Shown one piece after another: positions 7,652 through 16,432 of a DNA stretch of 64,000 nt. The stretch covers positions 1 through 64,000 of the forward strand of contig CAMPJJ010000017.1 of assembly GCA_946886855.1 (NCBI GenBank), written 5' to 3'. The notes beneath the pieces are model-generated. The model was not told where the DNA came from. It did no database searches and worked only from the letters and a program-made list of their open reading frames with translations. This stretch comes from an uncultured Roseateles sp. (GTDB lineage Bacteria; Pseudomonadota; Gammaproteobacteria; Burkholderiales; Burkholderiaceae). How positions within the stretch are numbered: the stretch's first letter is position 1; each line of letters begins with the position of its first letter. A program made the position numbers and the translations under genes.

Positions 7652-10600
7652 TCAGTCTTCCAGGAGGATCTGCAGGATGGCGCTCAGCATGGCCGGAGAC
7701 AGGCCTTGCGGGATGTTGGGAACATTGCCGCTCACCGCAGTCGCGAGCGGCTCATTCCCCGCGGATGTCGCAGGCAGCACGTTCGGCACGGACCGGGCAA
7801 TCGAGACCCGCTCAGGCCTGGAGATCCACCAACGGCACTCGACGGCTGAGGTGCAACTCACGTCGTCCGCCAGATAGACAGTCGAGTCGGTGCTCCGATA
7901 GGTCTGGCCGTTGAGCATGTTCGTGGTGATCACCGAGGTCGGATAGCCCGCAAGGTTCACGTCGCTCGTGATCGTCTGGCTCAACAGCTGCGAGCCGTCC
8001 AGGTCGTTGCCGGACGATCGGCTGAGACGCGCATAGGGACGCTTGATGGGCGTCGACACAGCAGGACAGAGTCCGCTGCCCGCCACCAAGGCATTGCGCA
8101 CCGCCACGTCGCTGGACGCGTCGCAGTAGGCATATTCCTTCAGGGCAATGACCTGCCCCTGATCCGAGGACGTGAGGCTGGCCAGCACATTGCTTGAACT
8201 CATCGGCATGCCCGTGTACGGGAAGCGCTGCGCGAAGCGGGTCACCGTCGTCATCTTCCGACCCGTCGGTGTCTCGCCCTGCGTCTTGAACACACGGTAG
8301 CCCAGCGAGCCGCGACCGTTCTTGTCGGCCCGCATGCCCGCATAGGCGTACTCGGTGATCGACGGCTGGCCGGGGATGCCGGAAGGACTCGACACGGCGA
8401 TCACCACGAATCCGGTCGGTGCGATGGCGACTTGGTCGGCGTCCACGTTGGACTCGATGCCGACGCGATCGGTCCCCGCTGCGGACTGGTACGTGATCGT
8501 CGTGACGCCAGCCGTGCCCTCGCGGACGCTCAGCAGACGATCCGGGGGGATCGGATAGTTCGGCGTGTACAGCACGTTCGCCTCACCGTTCGGCGCATGG
8601 CCGAGACTCAGGATCTCCGTCGCGGACTTACCCGTGAAGTTGCCGATCAGCATCTGGCGCCTGTAGGTTCCTCCCGTCAACCCGCTGGCCATGGTCCCCA
8701 GCCGATTCAACGGAATGTTGAATCCTCGGTCCTGGACTGTTGCACCGCCTCTGGAGATATACATGAACGCCTCGTAGTAGCGTTCGAAGCCCTCGCGCCA
8801 ATCGTTGTACGGGACGAGGAAGAGCGAGTCGGTCCGACCATCTCCATTGAAATCCATCGGCACCGGGAAACCGCCGCCAATCGTCGGCTGGTCGCCGGAA
8901 GACGGCGGCAGTCCGTTCCAGGCTGGCACCGGGAAGACGGTGAAGGTGGGATCGGGAAGGCCATAGACGTAGGACCCTCCACCATTAAGCCCGCTCATGT
9001 TGACCCGCAACTCGGGCTGTCCGTCTCCTTGGATGTCCAACGAATTGGCCGAGGCGATCGCGGACCCGCGATTCGGAGAGTTCCGGAAATCGAAGTTGCC
9101 GTCACCTCGGGAAATGGCCACGTCGCCCAACTGCGAGCTGATCGGATACGAACTGCTATAGATCTCTGCGCGCGGATCCGTCACCAGGAGGTCCGCCAGT
9201 CCATCGCCGTTCATGTCGAAAGTGGCTGAGCCGCCAAGTTCGCCGTTGCCGGATTGCACCAACGGGAACGGTGCAAGGTTGGTGGCGATTTCAGTGAAGC
9301 CGCCTTCGCCGTTGCCGAGGAAGGCGCGGGTGCATTGCTGGGATGGACACAGATCGAAAGTGGCTGCGCGGTAGTCCTTCTCGCCGATCCGACTGGTGAT
9401 GACATCCAGGATGCCGTCATTGTTCAGATCGAGGAAGTAGAAATTCTCGGCATCGCCCCAGCCCTTGTATGGACTGTTGCCTTCGTCCGTGTAATTGAAG
9501 TCCGGCATCCAGGCACGGAGGCGCTGCGGGAACCCGCTGACGTCCCGCTTCACAAATCCCGTCGGCGTGTTCAGATACAGCGCGGAAGACAGATGCGGAC
9601 AAGGGTTCTCGTCAACGACGAATTCGTACTTGTTGACGAACCGGAAGATGTCCGGCCGGCCGTCTCCGTTGAAATCGCGGATCAGCACGCCGATCCTGCA
9701 GTTCGTGGTCCATGGCCAACTTTCCATGGTGAATCGCTCGTTGGCGAGCACTGGATCGACGACCGTCGTGAACTGTCCGCCTCCGGTGCTCCGGTAGATT
9801 ACATTGCGAGGCGTGCCATCGATCCGCACCCTCAACAGATCCGTCTTGCCGTCGTTGTCCACGTCGAGGGCGTAGATGCCTGACGGTGTTCCGGACAATT
9901 CGAGGGAAGAGTAGAGGTCGGCGGGCAGATTGAGCCCGGGGACCTCCGAGTACGACACCGGACCGCCCTCGGTATAGGTGAAGGAAGTGGCCGGCAGGCA
10001 CTTGCTGCCCGTGGGCGTTGTACATACACGTACGTCCTTGAGCAGCGGGCGACCACTGACAGCGCCGTTGTCGTAGGTGAGACGCGTCGTGCGGACATGC
10101 ACCGCGCCCACCACACTCCCGATATCCGATGGCGCATTGATATAGGTCGATATCGAATTGAGCAATCGCACCGACACCGATTTATTGGCCCGATAGAGCG
10201 TTTCATCCCGCGCGCCGGGTGTGGCAGGTCGATCGGAATATGAGAAGACGACCTTATTGCCGGGACCGTACTGGATCTCCTTGATGGAGACGTCCAAGCC
10301 GTAAGACGGATATCCGCCCGAATCGCCCATGTTCATGCCGACCTGGAACGACGCCTGGTCGTAGAAGAACCGGATGTTGTTGCCGTGCTTGTCGAAGGTC
10401 TCGGACACGAGCCAGTTCATGGCCTTGCTGGCATGCACCGACGCCGTGCCGAAGACCACGGAACGGCTGCCTGCGTCCGCGGGCCCTTGGCCCAAGATGG
10501 AACGTCCACCTTCCGGGTGCCAGACCTGGAAGTACAGGGGGCCGGAGTCCGCGGTGCCACCGGCCACTCCGTATGCGCGCACTCTGGTGTTGCCGTCCGT

Positions 10601-11005
10601 TTCGACGCGGAACTCCCGATACGGCAGGGACACCAGCCCCTCCGCATCTCGCGTGGCGAGCCCGGTCGTGGGATTGCCATTCCCATCGAGCGAAATGAGC
10701 CGCGAGCCATTCAGGCACAACTTGTCGGTCGCCAGGAAATTGATGGTTCCCGAGGCCCCGTCGATCGCCTTGATGCCCGCGCATCTTGTGATCTGGGCGC
10801 CCGCGCTCAACGCCCAGCCGGCCCCCACGGAGCCGTTGCGGCCGCCGGAGTAGCTGATGGTGATATTCGGCTCGGCGCCCCGCCCCGGCGGCGTCTCCAC
10901 CTTGATGCTGTACCCCGGCTGCCCGCTGGGTGACACCGACACCGCGGCGCCGCTCAATGCCGGCAATGCTGCCAGCAACAGACCCCAAAATGCACGAACA
11001 CTCAT
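7652..11005 (-). CDS. Secreted SpvB/TcB-like toxin component with FG-GAP repeats
   Basis: From the start MSVRAFWGLLLAALPALSGA (Sec signal peptide, GAGAG ribosome site about 8 bp upstream) the protein has 1118 residues. The N-terminal part (VSPSGQPGYSIKVETPPGRG, then SYSGGRNGSVGAGWALSAGA) is the SpvB/TcaC domain. About six FG-GAP/VCBS-type calcium loops follow, for example DVDNDGKTDLL, DFNGDGRPDIF, DLNNDGILDVI, DMNGDGLADLL and DFNGDGRTDSL. A TcdB-mid-like region comes next (YQSAAGTDRVGIESNVDADQ, ADKNGRGSLGYRVF). In Tc toxins this polypeptide forms half of the RHS cocoon that encloses the toxin. The other half is the next gene. No ADP-ribosyltransferase domain is visible at the C-terminus. Confidence 0.85.
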   Translation of the reverse strand: MSVRAFWGLLLAALPALSGAAVSVSPSGQPGYSIKVETPPGRGAEPNITISYSGGRNGSVGAGWALSAGAQITRCAGIKAIDGASGTINFLATDKLCLNGSRLISLDGNGNPTTGLATRDAEGLVSLPYREFRVETDGNTRVRAYGVAGGTADSGPLYFQVWHPEGGRSILGQGPADAGSRSVVFGTASVHASKAMNWLVSETFDKHGNNIRFFYDQASFQVGMNMGDSGGYPSYGLDVSIKEIQYGPGNKVVFSYSDRPATPGARDETLYRANKSVSVRLLNSISTYINAPSDIGSVVGAVHVRTTRLTYDNGAVSGRPLLKDVRVCTTPTGSKCLPATSFTYTEGGPVSYSEVPGLNLPADLYSSLELSGTPSGIYALDVDNDGKTDLLRVRIDGTPRNVIYRSTGGGQFTTVVDPVLANERFTMESWPWTTNCRIGVLIRDFNGDGRPDIFRFVNKYEFVVDENPCPHLSSALYLNTPTGFVKRDVSGFPQRLRAWMPDFNYTDEGNSPYKGWGDAENFYFLDLNNDGILDVITSRIGEKDYRAATFDLCPSQQCTRAFLGNGEGGFTEIATNLAPFPLVQSGNGELGGSATFDMNGDGLADLLVTDPRAEIYSSSYPISSQLGDVAISRGDGNFDFRNSPNRGSAIASANSLDIQGDGQPELRVNMSGLNGGGSYVYGLPDPTFTVFPVPAWNGLPPSSGDQPTIGGGFPVPMDFNGDGRTDSLFLVPYNDWREGFERYYEAFMYISRGGATVQDRGFNIPLNRLGTMASGLTGGTYRRQMLIGNFTGKSATEILSLGHAPNGEANVLYTPNYPIPPDRLLSVREGTAGVTTITYQSAAGTDRVGIESNVDADQVAIAPTGFVVIAVSSPSGIPGQPSITEYAYAGMRADKNGRGSLGYRVFKTQGETPTGRKMTTVTRFAQRFPYTGMPMSSSNVLASLTSSDQGQVIALKEYAYCDASSDVAVRNALVAGSGLCPAVSTPIKRPYARLSRSSGNDLDGSQLLSQTITSDVNLAGYPTSVITTNMLNGQTYRSTDSTVYLADDVSCTSAVECRWWISRPERVSIARSVPNVLPATSAGNEPLATAVSGNVPNIPQGLSPAMLSAILQILLED

Positions 11006-11128
11006 CGAGTTCACTCTCTTCGAAACGCCAGTCATACGAGTTCTTTTCCGAATGCTGCGACGTAAGCCGCTCTCTCTACGGATCCAAAGATTTGCAGGGG
11101 TTCATGAAACGCCGTCGACGGCGATTAC

Positions 11129-11518
11129 TCAGGGCTCCAGCCCCACCCACATCAAGCTGCACCGCCCACTGAACGCCCGCAACGCCGGGTCATCCGTGAT
11201 GCGCAGGCGCACGGCCTTCCCCTTCACATGCGCGATGGTCAGCAGCGTGAACATCCGCTGGCTGGCGTCCGTGGACTTGAGCGTGGTGATGTATTCATTG
11301 CTGCAGGTCATCCCCGTCGGCAGCGTGAAGCCGCCGCGGATCTTGATTTCCATGTTGCCGGCCTGATGCCCACCGCCGGCGACTTCCAGCACGCCGACGT
11401 TTTCGAGGAAGACGGGGCCTGTGTCGCCCTCCGCCGCCACCGCTACGCCGGACGCGTACAGCAGTCCGACCAGCAGGGGCGATGCGATCGCGCGGCCGAC
11501 TTTCCAGATCGTTGTCAT
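11129..11518 (-). CDS. Small secreted OB-like protein D (129 aa)
   Basis: A Sec signal peptide is followed by a mature part from about AEGDTGPVFLENVGVLEV. Two cysteines (GMTCSNEYITT and GRCSLMW) probably pair. The shared pattern is MFTLLTIAHVKGKAVRLRI. It is a paralogue of the gene just upstream: NMEIKIRGGFTLPTGMTC matches NMEIKLRSPATLPTGMTC, and both end in GRCSLMW. The start codon overlaps the upstream stop by 4 bp, with GGAG about 9 bp before it. It precedes the SpvB-like gene by 123 bp. Unknown function, probably periplasmic or secreted. Confidence 0.8.
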   Translation of the reverse strand: MTTIWKVGRAIASPLLVGLLYASGVAVAAEGDTGPVFLENVGVLEVAGGGHQAGNMEIKIRGGFTLPTGMTCSNEYITTLKSTDASQRMFTLLTIAHVKGKAVRLRITDDPALRAFSGRCSLMWVGLEP

Positions 11519-11928
11519 GAGTTCACTCCGGTTGCGTCAGGGGGCAGCACTTCCGCCCACATCAGGCTGCAGCGTCCCGGATACGCGCGGAGCGACGCAT
11601 CGTCGGAGATTTGCAAGGTCACCGACTTGCCCGCCAGATGAGCCATCGTGAGCAGCGCGAACAAGCGCTTGTCAGGATCGCCCTCGCGCTTCGTGGTGAT
11701 GAAGGTCTTGTCGCAGGTCATGCCCGTGGGCAGGGTGGCGGGACTGCGGAGCTTGATCTCCATGTTGCCCGCCAGATGCCCCGTGGGGCCTGGCGTCTGC
11801 TGCACGCCCACGCTCTCGAGAAGGAGCAGGCCGATGTAGGTCTCCGCCGCCCGCGTCGAAGTGCCGGTCAATGCCGACACCACGATCGCCACTGCCATCG
11901 CGTGGCCCGTTCGACCGATTACTCTCAT
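11515..11928 (-). CDS. Small secreted OB-like protein E (137 aa)
   Basis: A signal peptide (MRVIGRTGHAMAVAIVVSAL...TRAAE) precedes a two-cysteine domain with NMEIKLRSPATLPTGMTC, the shared segment LFALLTMAHLAGKSVTLQI and GRCSLMWAEV. It is a close paralogue of the downstream gene, so a tandem duplication. A strong ribosome site (GGAGGAGG) lies 6 bp before the ATG. Overlap of 4 bp with the following gene and 16 bp from the preceding one indicates an operon. Confidence 0.8.
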   Translation of the reverse strand: MRVIGRTGHAMAVAIVVSALTGTSTRAAETYIGLLLLESVGVQQTPGPTGHLAGNMEIKLRSPATLPTGMTCDKTFITTKREGDPDKRLFALLTMAHLAGKSVTLQISDDASLRAYPGRCSLMWAEVLPPDATGVNS

Positions 11929-11944
11929 CGCGCCTCCTCCGCCC

Positions 11945-12325
11945 TCAAATCGGCTTGCTCACTGTCACGTGTCGCGCCACGCAGAAGCCATTGGCGGTTT
12001 CCGGCGCATCGATGTTCACGCTCAGCGTCAGCCCCTTGCCGAGCGCCGACATCACGAACGCCATCATCTGCAGGTCACGGCCGACGAACAGCACCTGACC
12101 GTTGGAGAACTTGCCGCAGTTCTCCACTGCCGTGATGCCCTTCAAGGTGAACCAGAACATCGGCGCCGGCCAGCCCGGGATCGACGACGCGTCATGCGTC
12201 CGCATGAGGTCGACCTGACCGGTCACTGTCGTCTCCGCCAACACCGCGCTTGATACGGAGAAAAGCGTCGCGGCAGTCGCGGCCGCCCCGAATGCACGCG
12301 CGCACAGACGTTTCAATGTCGTCAT
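11945..12325 (-). CDS. Small secreted OB-like protein F (126 aa)
   Basis: The start at 12325 (MTTLKRLCARAFGAAATAAT...SSAVLAE) fits a signal peptide and has a GAGAGG ribosome site. The frame is open to 12382 but without support. The mature part has two cysteines (VENCGKFSNGQ and NGFCVARH) and the shared pattern MAFVMSALGKGLTLSVNID. Sequence similarity to the neighbours is confined to this pattern, the cysteine number and the size, so it is a diverged member at best. It lies 23 bp after the first gene of the cluster. Confidence 0.75.
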   Translation of the reverse strand: MTTLKRLCARAFGAAATAATLFSVSSAVLAETTVTGQVDLMRTHDASSIPGWPAPMFWFTLKGITAVENCGKFSNGQVLFVGRDLQMMAFVMSALGKGLTLSVNIDAPETANGFCVARHVTVSKPI

Positions 12326-12348
12326 GTCTTGTCCTCTCAAATCCTTGC

Positions 12349-12711
12349 TCACGGCGTCACCGTCACCGAGGTCAACGGGCACGACAGCGGATCGCCCCAG
12401 GGGCCGCGCCTGTCGGTGTCGATGTCATAGATGAGCGTCATGGCGCTTTTCATCATCACGGCGGCCGCAAGCGTCCTGTAGAGCACGGCATCGTTGTCCG
12501 CGTACAGGTAGACGCTGGTGCAGCCGTTCTCCAGGCCTGGCCCGTAGAGCATCTGCATCTTGCGTGCGCCGACGGTGACGTGCGTGCTCGAGTGCGCGCG
12601 CAGCTGCAGGCTTGCGCCCGCGGGAACCGAGGTGACCTTCTCGACCGCCGTTGCCGTCTGCACAGATGTCGTCAGGCACGCCGCGACGACCACCGAAGCC
12701 AGCTTCTTCAT
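12349..12711 (-). CDS. Small secreted OB-like protein G (120 aa), first gene of the toxin locus
   Basis: ATG at 12711 has a GGAGG ribosome site 8 bp upstream; a GTG two codons earlier is the alternative. The product MKKLASVVVAACLTTSVQTA has a Sec signal peptide ending about TATAVEK. The mature part has two cysteines (ENGCTSVYLY and LSCPLTSV) and the pattern LYRTLAAAVMMKSAMTLIY in the position of the neighbours' helix-GK-strand. It is the promoter-proximal gene of the minus-strand locus, divergent from the LacI regulator 239 bp away. Confidence 0.75.
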   Translation of the reverse strand: MKKLASVVVAACLTTSVQTATAVEKVTSVPAGASLQLRAHSSTHVTVGARKMQMLYGPGLENGCTSVYLYADNDAVLYRTLAAAVMMKSAMTLIYDIDTDRRGPWGDPLSCPLTSVTVTP

Positions 12712-12950
12712 TGCCACTCCCTCCCTGAATCTCTTTTGTTTTCCGACATCGCCCGGGTGTCCGGATCATGTCCGCAGGGCTCCCGCCATGCGCCGGGGCG
12801 CGACGTTACCGTCTTCACGCCGTCTTATCAATGCGTGCCCTCACCAGGGCACCGGCGCTCGCCCCTGACATCACCCCGTCACGGTACCGTTGTCCCACCT
12901 CCCGCAACCGTCCCTTACACTCGCCGCGCACCGACAACGCTATCCCCCTC
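12712..12950. other. Divergent intergenic region before the LacI gene and the small-protein cluster
   Basis: 239 bp between divergent starts. It must hold promoters for both directions. I see no palindrome of the TGAAAGCGCTTTCA type here, so the LacI gene does not appear to repress itself through that site. Confidence 0.5.
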
Positions 12951-13976
12951 ATGAAGAGCACCAAGTCCGCCCGCACGCCGCCCTCGAAGGTGACGCTGGG
13001 CATGGTTGCCGAAGTCAGCGGGGTCTCGCCGAGCACCGTCTCCCGCATCCTCAACGGCACCGCCGTCGTCAGCCAGGAGAAGAAGGACGCCGTCGACCGC
13101 GCGATCGCCGACCTCGGCTTCGTCCCGAATCCGATCGCCCGCGTGCTGGCCGGCGGGCGCTCCCTCAGCGTCGGCGTGGTGACGCAGTCGATCGACAGCC
13201 CCTACTACGGCGTCGCCCTGCGGGGCATCGAGGAAGTGCTGGATGCCGCGGGCTACGTCCCCCTCTTCGCCAGCGGCCACTGGAACGCGAAGGAAGAGCA
13301 GCGCTGCATCGATACGCTGCGCGCACGCCGCGTCGACGGGATCATCGTGCTCACGGGGCGGCTCAGCGACGAGTCGCTGCGCAAGCTCGCCAAGGACCTG
13401 CCGGTGGTCGTCACCGGCCGCACCTTGAAGGCGCCGAGCCTGTACGCGCTGAACTTCAACGATTTCGAAGGCGCTCGCCTGGCGACGCATCACCTGCTGA
13501 CGCTGGGCCATCGCAAGATCGCCTTCATCGCCGGCGATCCGGTCCACCCCGATGCGCAAGAACGCTTGAAGGGCTATCGCGCCGCGCTGGAGGCGGCCGG
13601 GGTGAAGTACAAGCCGGCGCTGGTGCTGCCGGGCATGTTCCAGGAAGACAGCGGCGTGATGGCCGTCGAGCGACTGATCGACAGCCGTGAGCCCTTCACC
13701 GCGATCTTCTCGGCGAACGACCAGATGGCGTTCGGCGCTTCGCTGGCGTTGTACCGCCGCGGACTGCGCGTGCCCGAGGACGTCTCCATCGTCGGCTTCG
13801 ACGACCTGGCCGGGGCCGCGCATTGCATCCCGCCCCTCACGACGATCCACCAGGCCGGCCTCGAGCTCGGCCGCTGCGCCGCCCAGGCGCTGCTGGACCT
13901 GCTGGGCACCAAGGTTCCCACCGTCCAGCTTCCTGAGCCGCGGCTGATCATCCGGTCGTCGACACGGTCGCTCTGA
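12951..13976 (+). CDS. LacI-family transcriptional regulator
   Basis: A 341-residue regulator starting MKSTKSARTPPSKVTLGMVA. The helix-turn-helix (VTLGMVAEVSGVSPSTVSRI, residues about 14-33) and hinge (NGTAVVSQEKKDAVDRAI) are canonical. A periplasmic-binding-protein-like effector domain follows (SVGVVTQSIDSPYYGVALRG, FTAIFSANDQMAFGASLALY, VSIVGFDDLAGAAHCIPPLT). It stands just upstream of the beta-glucoside transport genes. Two palindromes typical of LacI operators lie before the binding-protein gene and the TonB receptor gene, so it probably represses both units until a glucoside or its product binds. Upstream in-frame starts are not supported because they precede the DNA-binding domain by 61 unstructured residues. 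Confidence 0.93.
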   Translation: MKSTKSARTPPSKVTLGMVAEVSGVSPSTVSRILNGTAVVSQEKKDAVDRAIADLGFVPNPIARVLAGGRSLSVGVVTQSIDSPYYGVALRGIEEVLDAAGYVPLFASGHWNAKEEQRCIDTLRARRVDGIIVLTGRLSDESLRKLAKDLPVVVTGRTLKAPSLYALNFNDFEGARLATHHLLTLGHRKIAFIAGDPVHPDAQERLKGYRAALEAAGVKYKPALVLPGMFQEDSGVMAVERLIDSREPFTAIFSANDQMAFGASLALYRRGLRVPEDVSIVGFDDLAGAAHCIPPLTTIHQAGLELGRCAAQALLDLLGTKVPTVQLPEPRLIIRSSTRSL

Positions 13977-14017
13977 TCGGGCCTGGGTACTTCCACCGCC
14001 GCTGGCCCTCACCCCCG

Positions 14018-14041
14018 CCCTCTCCCGCAAGCGGGAGAGGG
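14018..14041. repeat. REP-like perfect palindrome after the LacI gene
   Basis: Two 11-bp arms (CCCTCTCCCGC and its complement) separated by AA, embedded in CCCTCACCCCCGCCCTCTCC. This sequence type is widely scattered in high-GC proteobacterial genomes between genes. It may also act as a transcript-stabilising hairpin or terminator for the LacI gene. There is no T-run. Confidence 0.6.
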
Positions 14042-14094
14042 AGTAAGAAATCAGCACTAACCCTGGTACGGTCACACTCGCTCGTTCGTTATCA

Positions 14095-14108
14095 TGAAAG
14101 CGCTTTCA
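14095..14108. promoter_or_regulatory. LacI-type operator upstream of the sugar ABC operon
   Basis: Perfect 14-bp palindrome TGAAAGCGCTTTCA with the central CG typical of LacI-family sites, about 30 bp before the ATG of the substrate-binding protein gene. The same core occurs upstream of the TonB receptor gene at 20043-20058. Confidence 0.85.
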
Positions 14109-14137
14109 TAAACAGAACGACGACGGAGACAGACAGC

Positions 14138-15460
14138 ATGCGGCAGTGGGCACGATGCCTCTCGGCGATGGCATTGACCTTGGGCGTGGCCCAGGCAGGG
14201 TCAGGCGTTGCCGCGCAAACCTCCGCTTCTGCAGCGTCTCCTTCTGCGGCTCCTTCGACGGCTCCCACCGCAGTCACCACCACGCTGACCGTTGCCGCCT
14301 TCCCCGCCATCGACGAGATCGTGCGCAGCGCGCTTCCCGCCTGGAAGGCGCTGCATCCCGACGTCGACGTGAAGATCGTGAGCCGCGAGCTCAACGACCA
14401 CCACACCGCGATGACGACGGCGCTGTCGACCGCCAAGGGCCTGCCCGACGTGATGGCGCTGGAGATCGGTTATCTCGGCCGCTTCGCGCAGGGCACCGGG
14501 CTCGAGGACCTGTCCGGACCGCCCTACAACCTGAGCGCCGACAAGTCGCGCTTCGTCGCCTACGCCTTCGACCAGGCGACCACGCCCAAGGGCGCGGTGC
14601 TCGCCGTGCCGACCGACATCGGTCCCGGCGCCCTGCTCTACCGCACCGACCTGCTGGCCAAGGCGGGACTCAAGGAATGCGACCTGACCGGCAGCTGGGA
14701 AGGCTACGTCGCCGCCGGCGTGAAGATCAAGGCGGCGACCGGCGCCTACCTGATGGCCCATGCCCGCGACATGAAGGACATCCTCATCCGCACCGGCCTG
14801 GAGCCGGGCGAGGGCCTGTTCTTCGACAAGGACTCCCGCCCGCTGGTGAACACGCCGCGCTTCGTCCGCGCCTTCGAGCTGGCCCGCGCGGTGCGCCGTC
14901 AGCAGCTCGACGCCAAGGTCATCGCCTGGTCCTCCGACTGGTCCGAAGGCTTCAAGCGCGGCGGCATCGCGACACAGATGTCGGGCGCCTGGCTGGCCGG
15001 CCACCTGAACACCTGGCTCGCGCCCAGCACCCGCGGGAAGTGGCGTTCGGCGCAACTCCCCGAAGGCGCCTTCGCGGCCTACGGCGGCACCTTCTTCGCC
15101 ATCGCCCGCCATGGCGACGCGGCCCGCAAGCCGATGGCCTACGAGTTCATCCGCTTCATGACGATGAACCGCACGCAGCAGCTCGCGGCCTTCAAGGCGC
15201 AGGACGCCTTCCCCGCGCTGATCGACGCGCAGACCGATCCCTTCTACGACCTGCCCCTGCCCTTCCTCGGTGGCCAGCAGGCCCGCCGCGACTGGCGCGA
15301 GGCCGCCGACCAAATCCGCGCCTTCCCCGTGCACAAGCAGGACAACTTCGCCAAGGAAGTGATCGACACCGAACTCGACAAGGTGCTCGACCGCGGCAAG
15401 GACATCCCGACCGCCCTGGCCGACGCGCAGCGCCTGCTGCTGCTGCGCGCGCACCGCTGA
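14138..15460 (+). CDS. Sugar ABC transporter substrate-binding protein
   Basis: A 440-residue extracytoplasmic binding protein with a Sec signal peptide (MRQWARCLSAMALTLGVAQA...) followed by an Ala/Ser/Thr linker to about residue 48. The family-1 solute-binding fold is seen in TTLTVAAFPAIDEIVRSALP, PDVMALEIGYLGRFAQGTGL, AVPTDIGPGALLYRTDLLAK and GGIATQMSGAWLAGHLNTWL. It delivers an oligosaccharide to the two permeases encoded next. Linkage to a GH1 enzyme suggests a beta-glucoside or short beta-glucan. It is the first gene of the operon, directly behind a LacI operator. Confidence 0.92.
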   Translation: MRQWARCLSAMALTLGVAQAGSGVAAQTSASAASPSAAPSTAPTAVTTTLTVAAFPAIDEIVRSALPAWKALHPDVDVKIVSRELNDHHTAMTTALSTAKGLPDVMALEIGYLGRFAQGTGLEDLSGPPYNLSADKSRFVAYAFDQATTPKGAVLAVPTDIGPGALLYRTDLLAKAGLKECDLTGSWEGYVAAGVKIKAATGAYLMAHARDMKDILIRTGLEPGEGLFFDKDSRPLVNTPRFVRAFELARAVRRQQLDAKVIAWSSDWSEGFKRGGIATQMSGAWLAGHLNTWLAPSTRGKWRSAQLPEGAFAAYGGTFFAIARHGDAARKPMAYEFIRFMTMNRTQQLAAFKAQDAFPALIDAQTDPFYDLPLPFLGGQQARRDWREAADQIRAFPVHKQDNFAKEVIDTELDKVLDRGKDIPTALADAQRLLLLRAHR

Positions 15461-15475
15461 CCCGGAACCACGACG

Positions 15476-16411
15476 ATGAGCTTCCGCCTCCCACAGGCCC
15501 TGCGCCTCTCGCCCCGCTACGCGCCGTACGCGCTGCTGGCGCCCTTCCTGCTGCTGTTCGTGGTCTTCGGGCTGTTCCCGCTGATGTTCTCGCTGTACCT
15601 CGCGTTCCACAGCTGGGAGCCGACCAGCGGCCTGGGCGCGATGCACTGGGTCGGGCTGGACAACTTCGCCTTTGCGCTGCAGGACGAATGGTTCTGGAAG
15701 TCGCTGCGCAACACCGGCTGGCTCGCGGTCGCCTCGGGCGTGCCGCAGCATCTGGTCGCGATCCCGCTCGCCACCTTCCTGCACCTCGCCTTCAAGCGCT
15801 GGCGCAACCCGATGGTCGGCGCCTACTTCCTGCCCTACATCACCTCGTCGGTCGCCATCGCGATCCTGTTCAGCTCGCTGTTCTCCACCGACTACGGCCT
15901 GATCAACCTCGCCATCGCCACGGTGCGCGAGGTCCCGCTGCTCGGCCACCTCGTGCCGCAGGCCGCCGTCGACTGGCTCAACGACCCCGACGCGCTCAAG
16001 CCCGCCATCTCGATGATCGTGTTCTGGCGCTACGTCGGCTTCAACGTCGTGCTCTACCTGGCCGCGCTGCAGACCATCCCGCCCGACCTCTACGAGGCCG
16101 CGACCATGGACGGCGCCAGCCGCCTGCAGCAGTTCTTCCACATCACGCTGCCCAGCCTGCGGCCCATGATCTTCTTCGGCGTGACGCTGAGCGTCATCGG
16201 CGGGCTGCAGCTGTTCGAGGAACCCTTCATCCTCACCGGCGGCAAGGGCGGCTCCGACCAGGCCGGCATGAGCGCGGCCGTCTACCTGTACCGCAACGCG
16301 TTCGACTTCAACGACTTCGGCGCCGCCAGCGCGATGTCGTGGCTGCTGTTCTTCATCGTGGCCGCGCTGACGTGGCTCACCAACCGTGCGTTCCGGCGCA
16401 AGGACGACTGA
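15476..16411 (+). CDS. Sugar ABC transporter permease (MalF-like)
   Basis: A 311-residue inner-membrane protein with about six membrane segments, beginning after MSFRLPQALRLSPRYAPYAL. The EAA loop for contact with the ATPase is present (LYEAATMDGASRLQQFFHIT, followed by LPSLRPM). It pairs with the next permease, forming the channel. It starts 15 bp after the binding-protein gene in the same operon. Confidence 0.92.
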   Translation: MSFRLPQALRLSPRYAPYALLAPFLLLFVVFGLFPLMFSLYLAFHSWEPTSGLGAMHWVGLDNFAFALQDEWFWKSLRNTGWLAVASGVPQHLVAIPLATFLHLAFKRWRNPMVGAYFLPYITSSVAIAILFSSLFSTDYGLINLAIATVREVPLLGHLVPQAAVDWLNDPDALKPAISMIVFWRYVGFNVVLYLAALQTIPPDLYEAATMDGASRLQQFFHITLPSLRPMIFFGVTLSVIGGLQLFEEPFILTGGKGGSDQAGMSAAVYLYRNAFDFNDFGAASAMSWLLFFIVAALTWLTNRAFRRKDD

Positions 16412-16432
16412 GGGCCGACCCCGAGCAACGCC

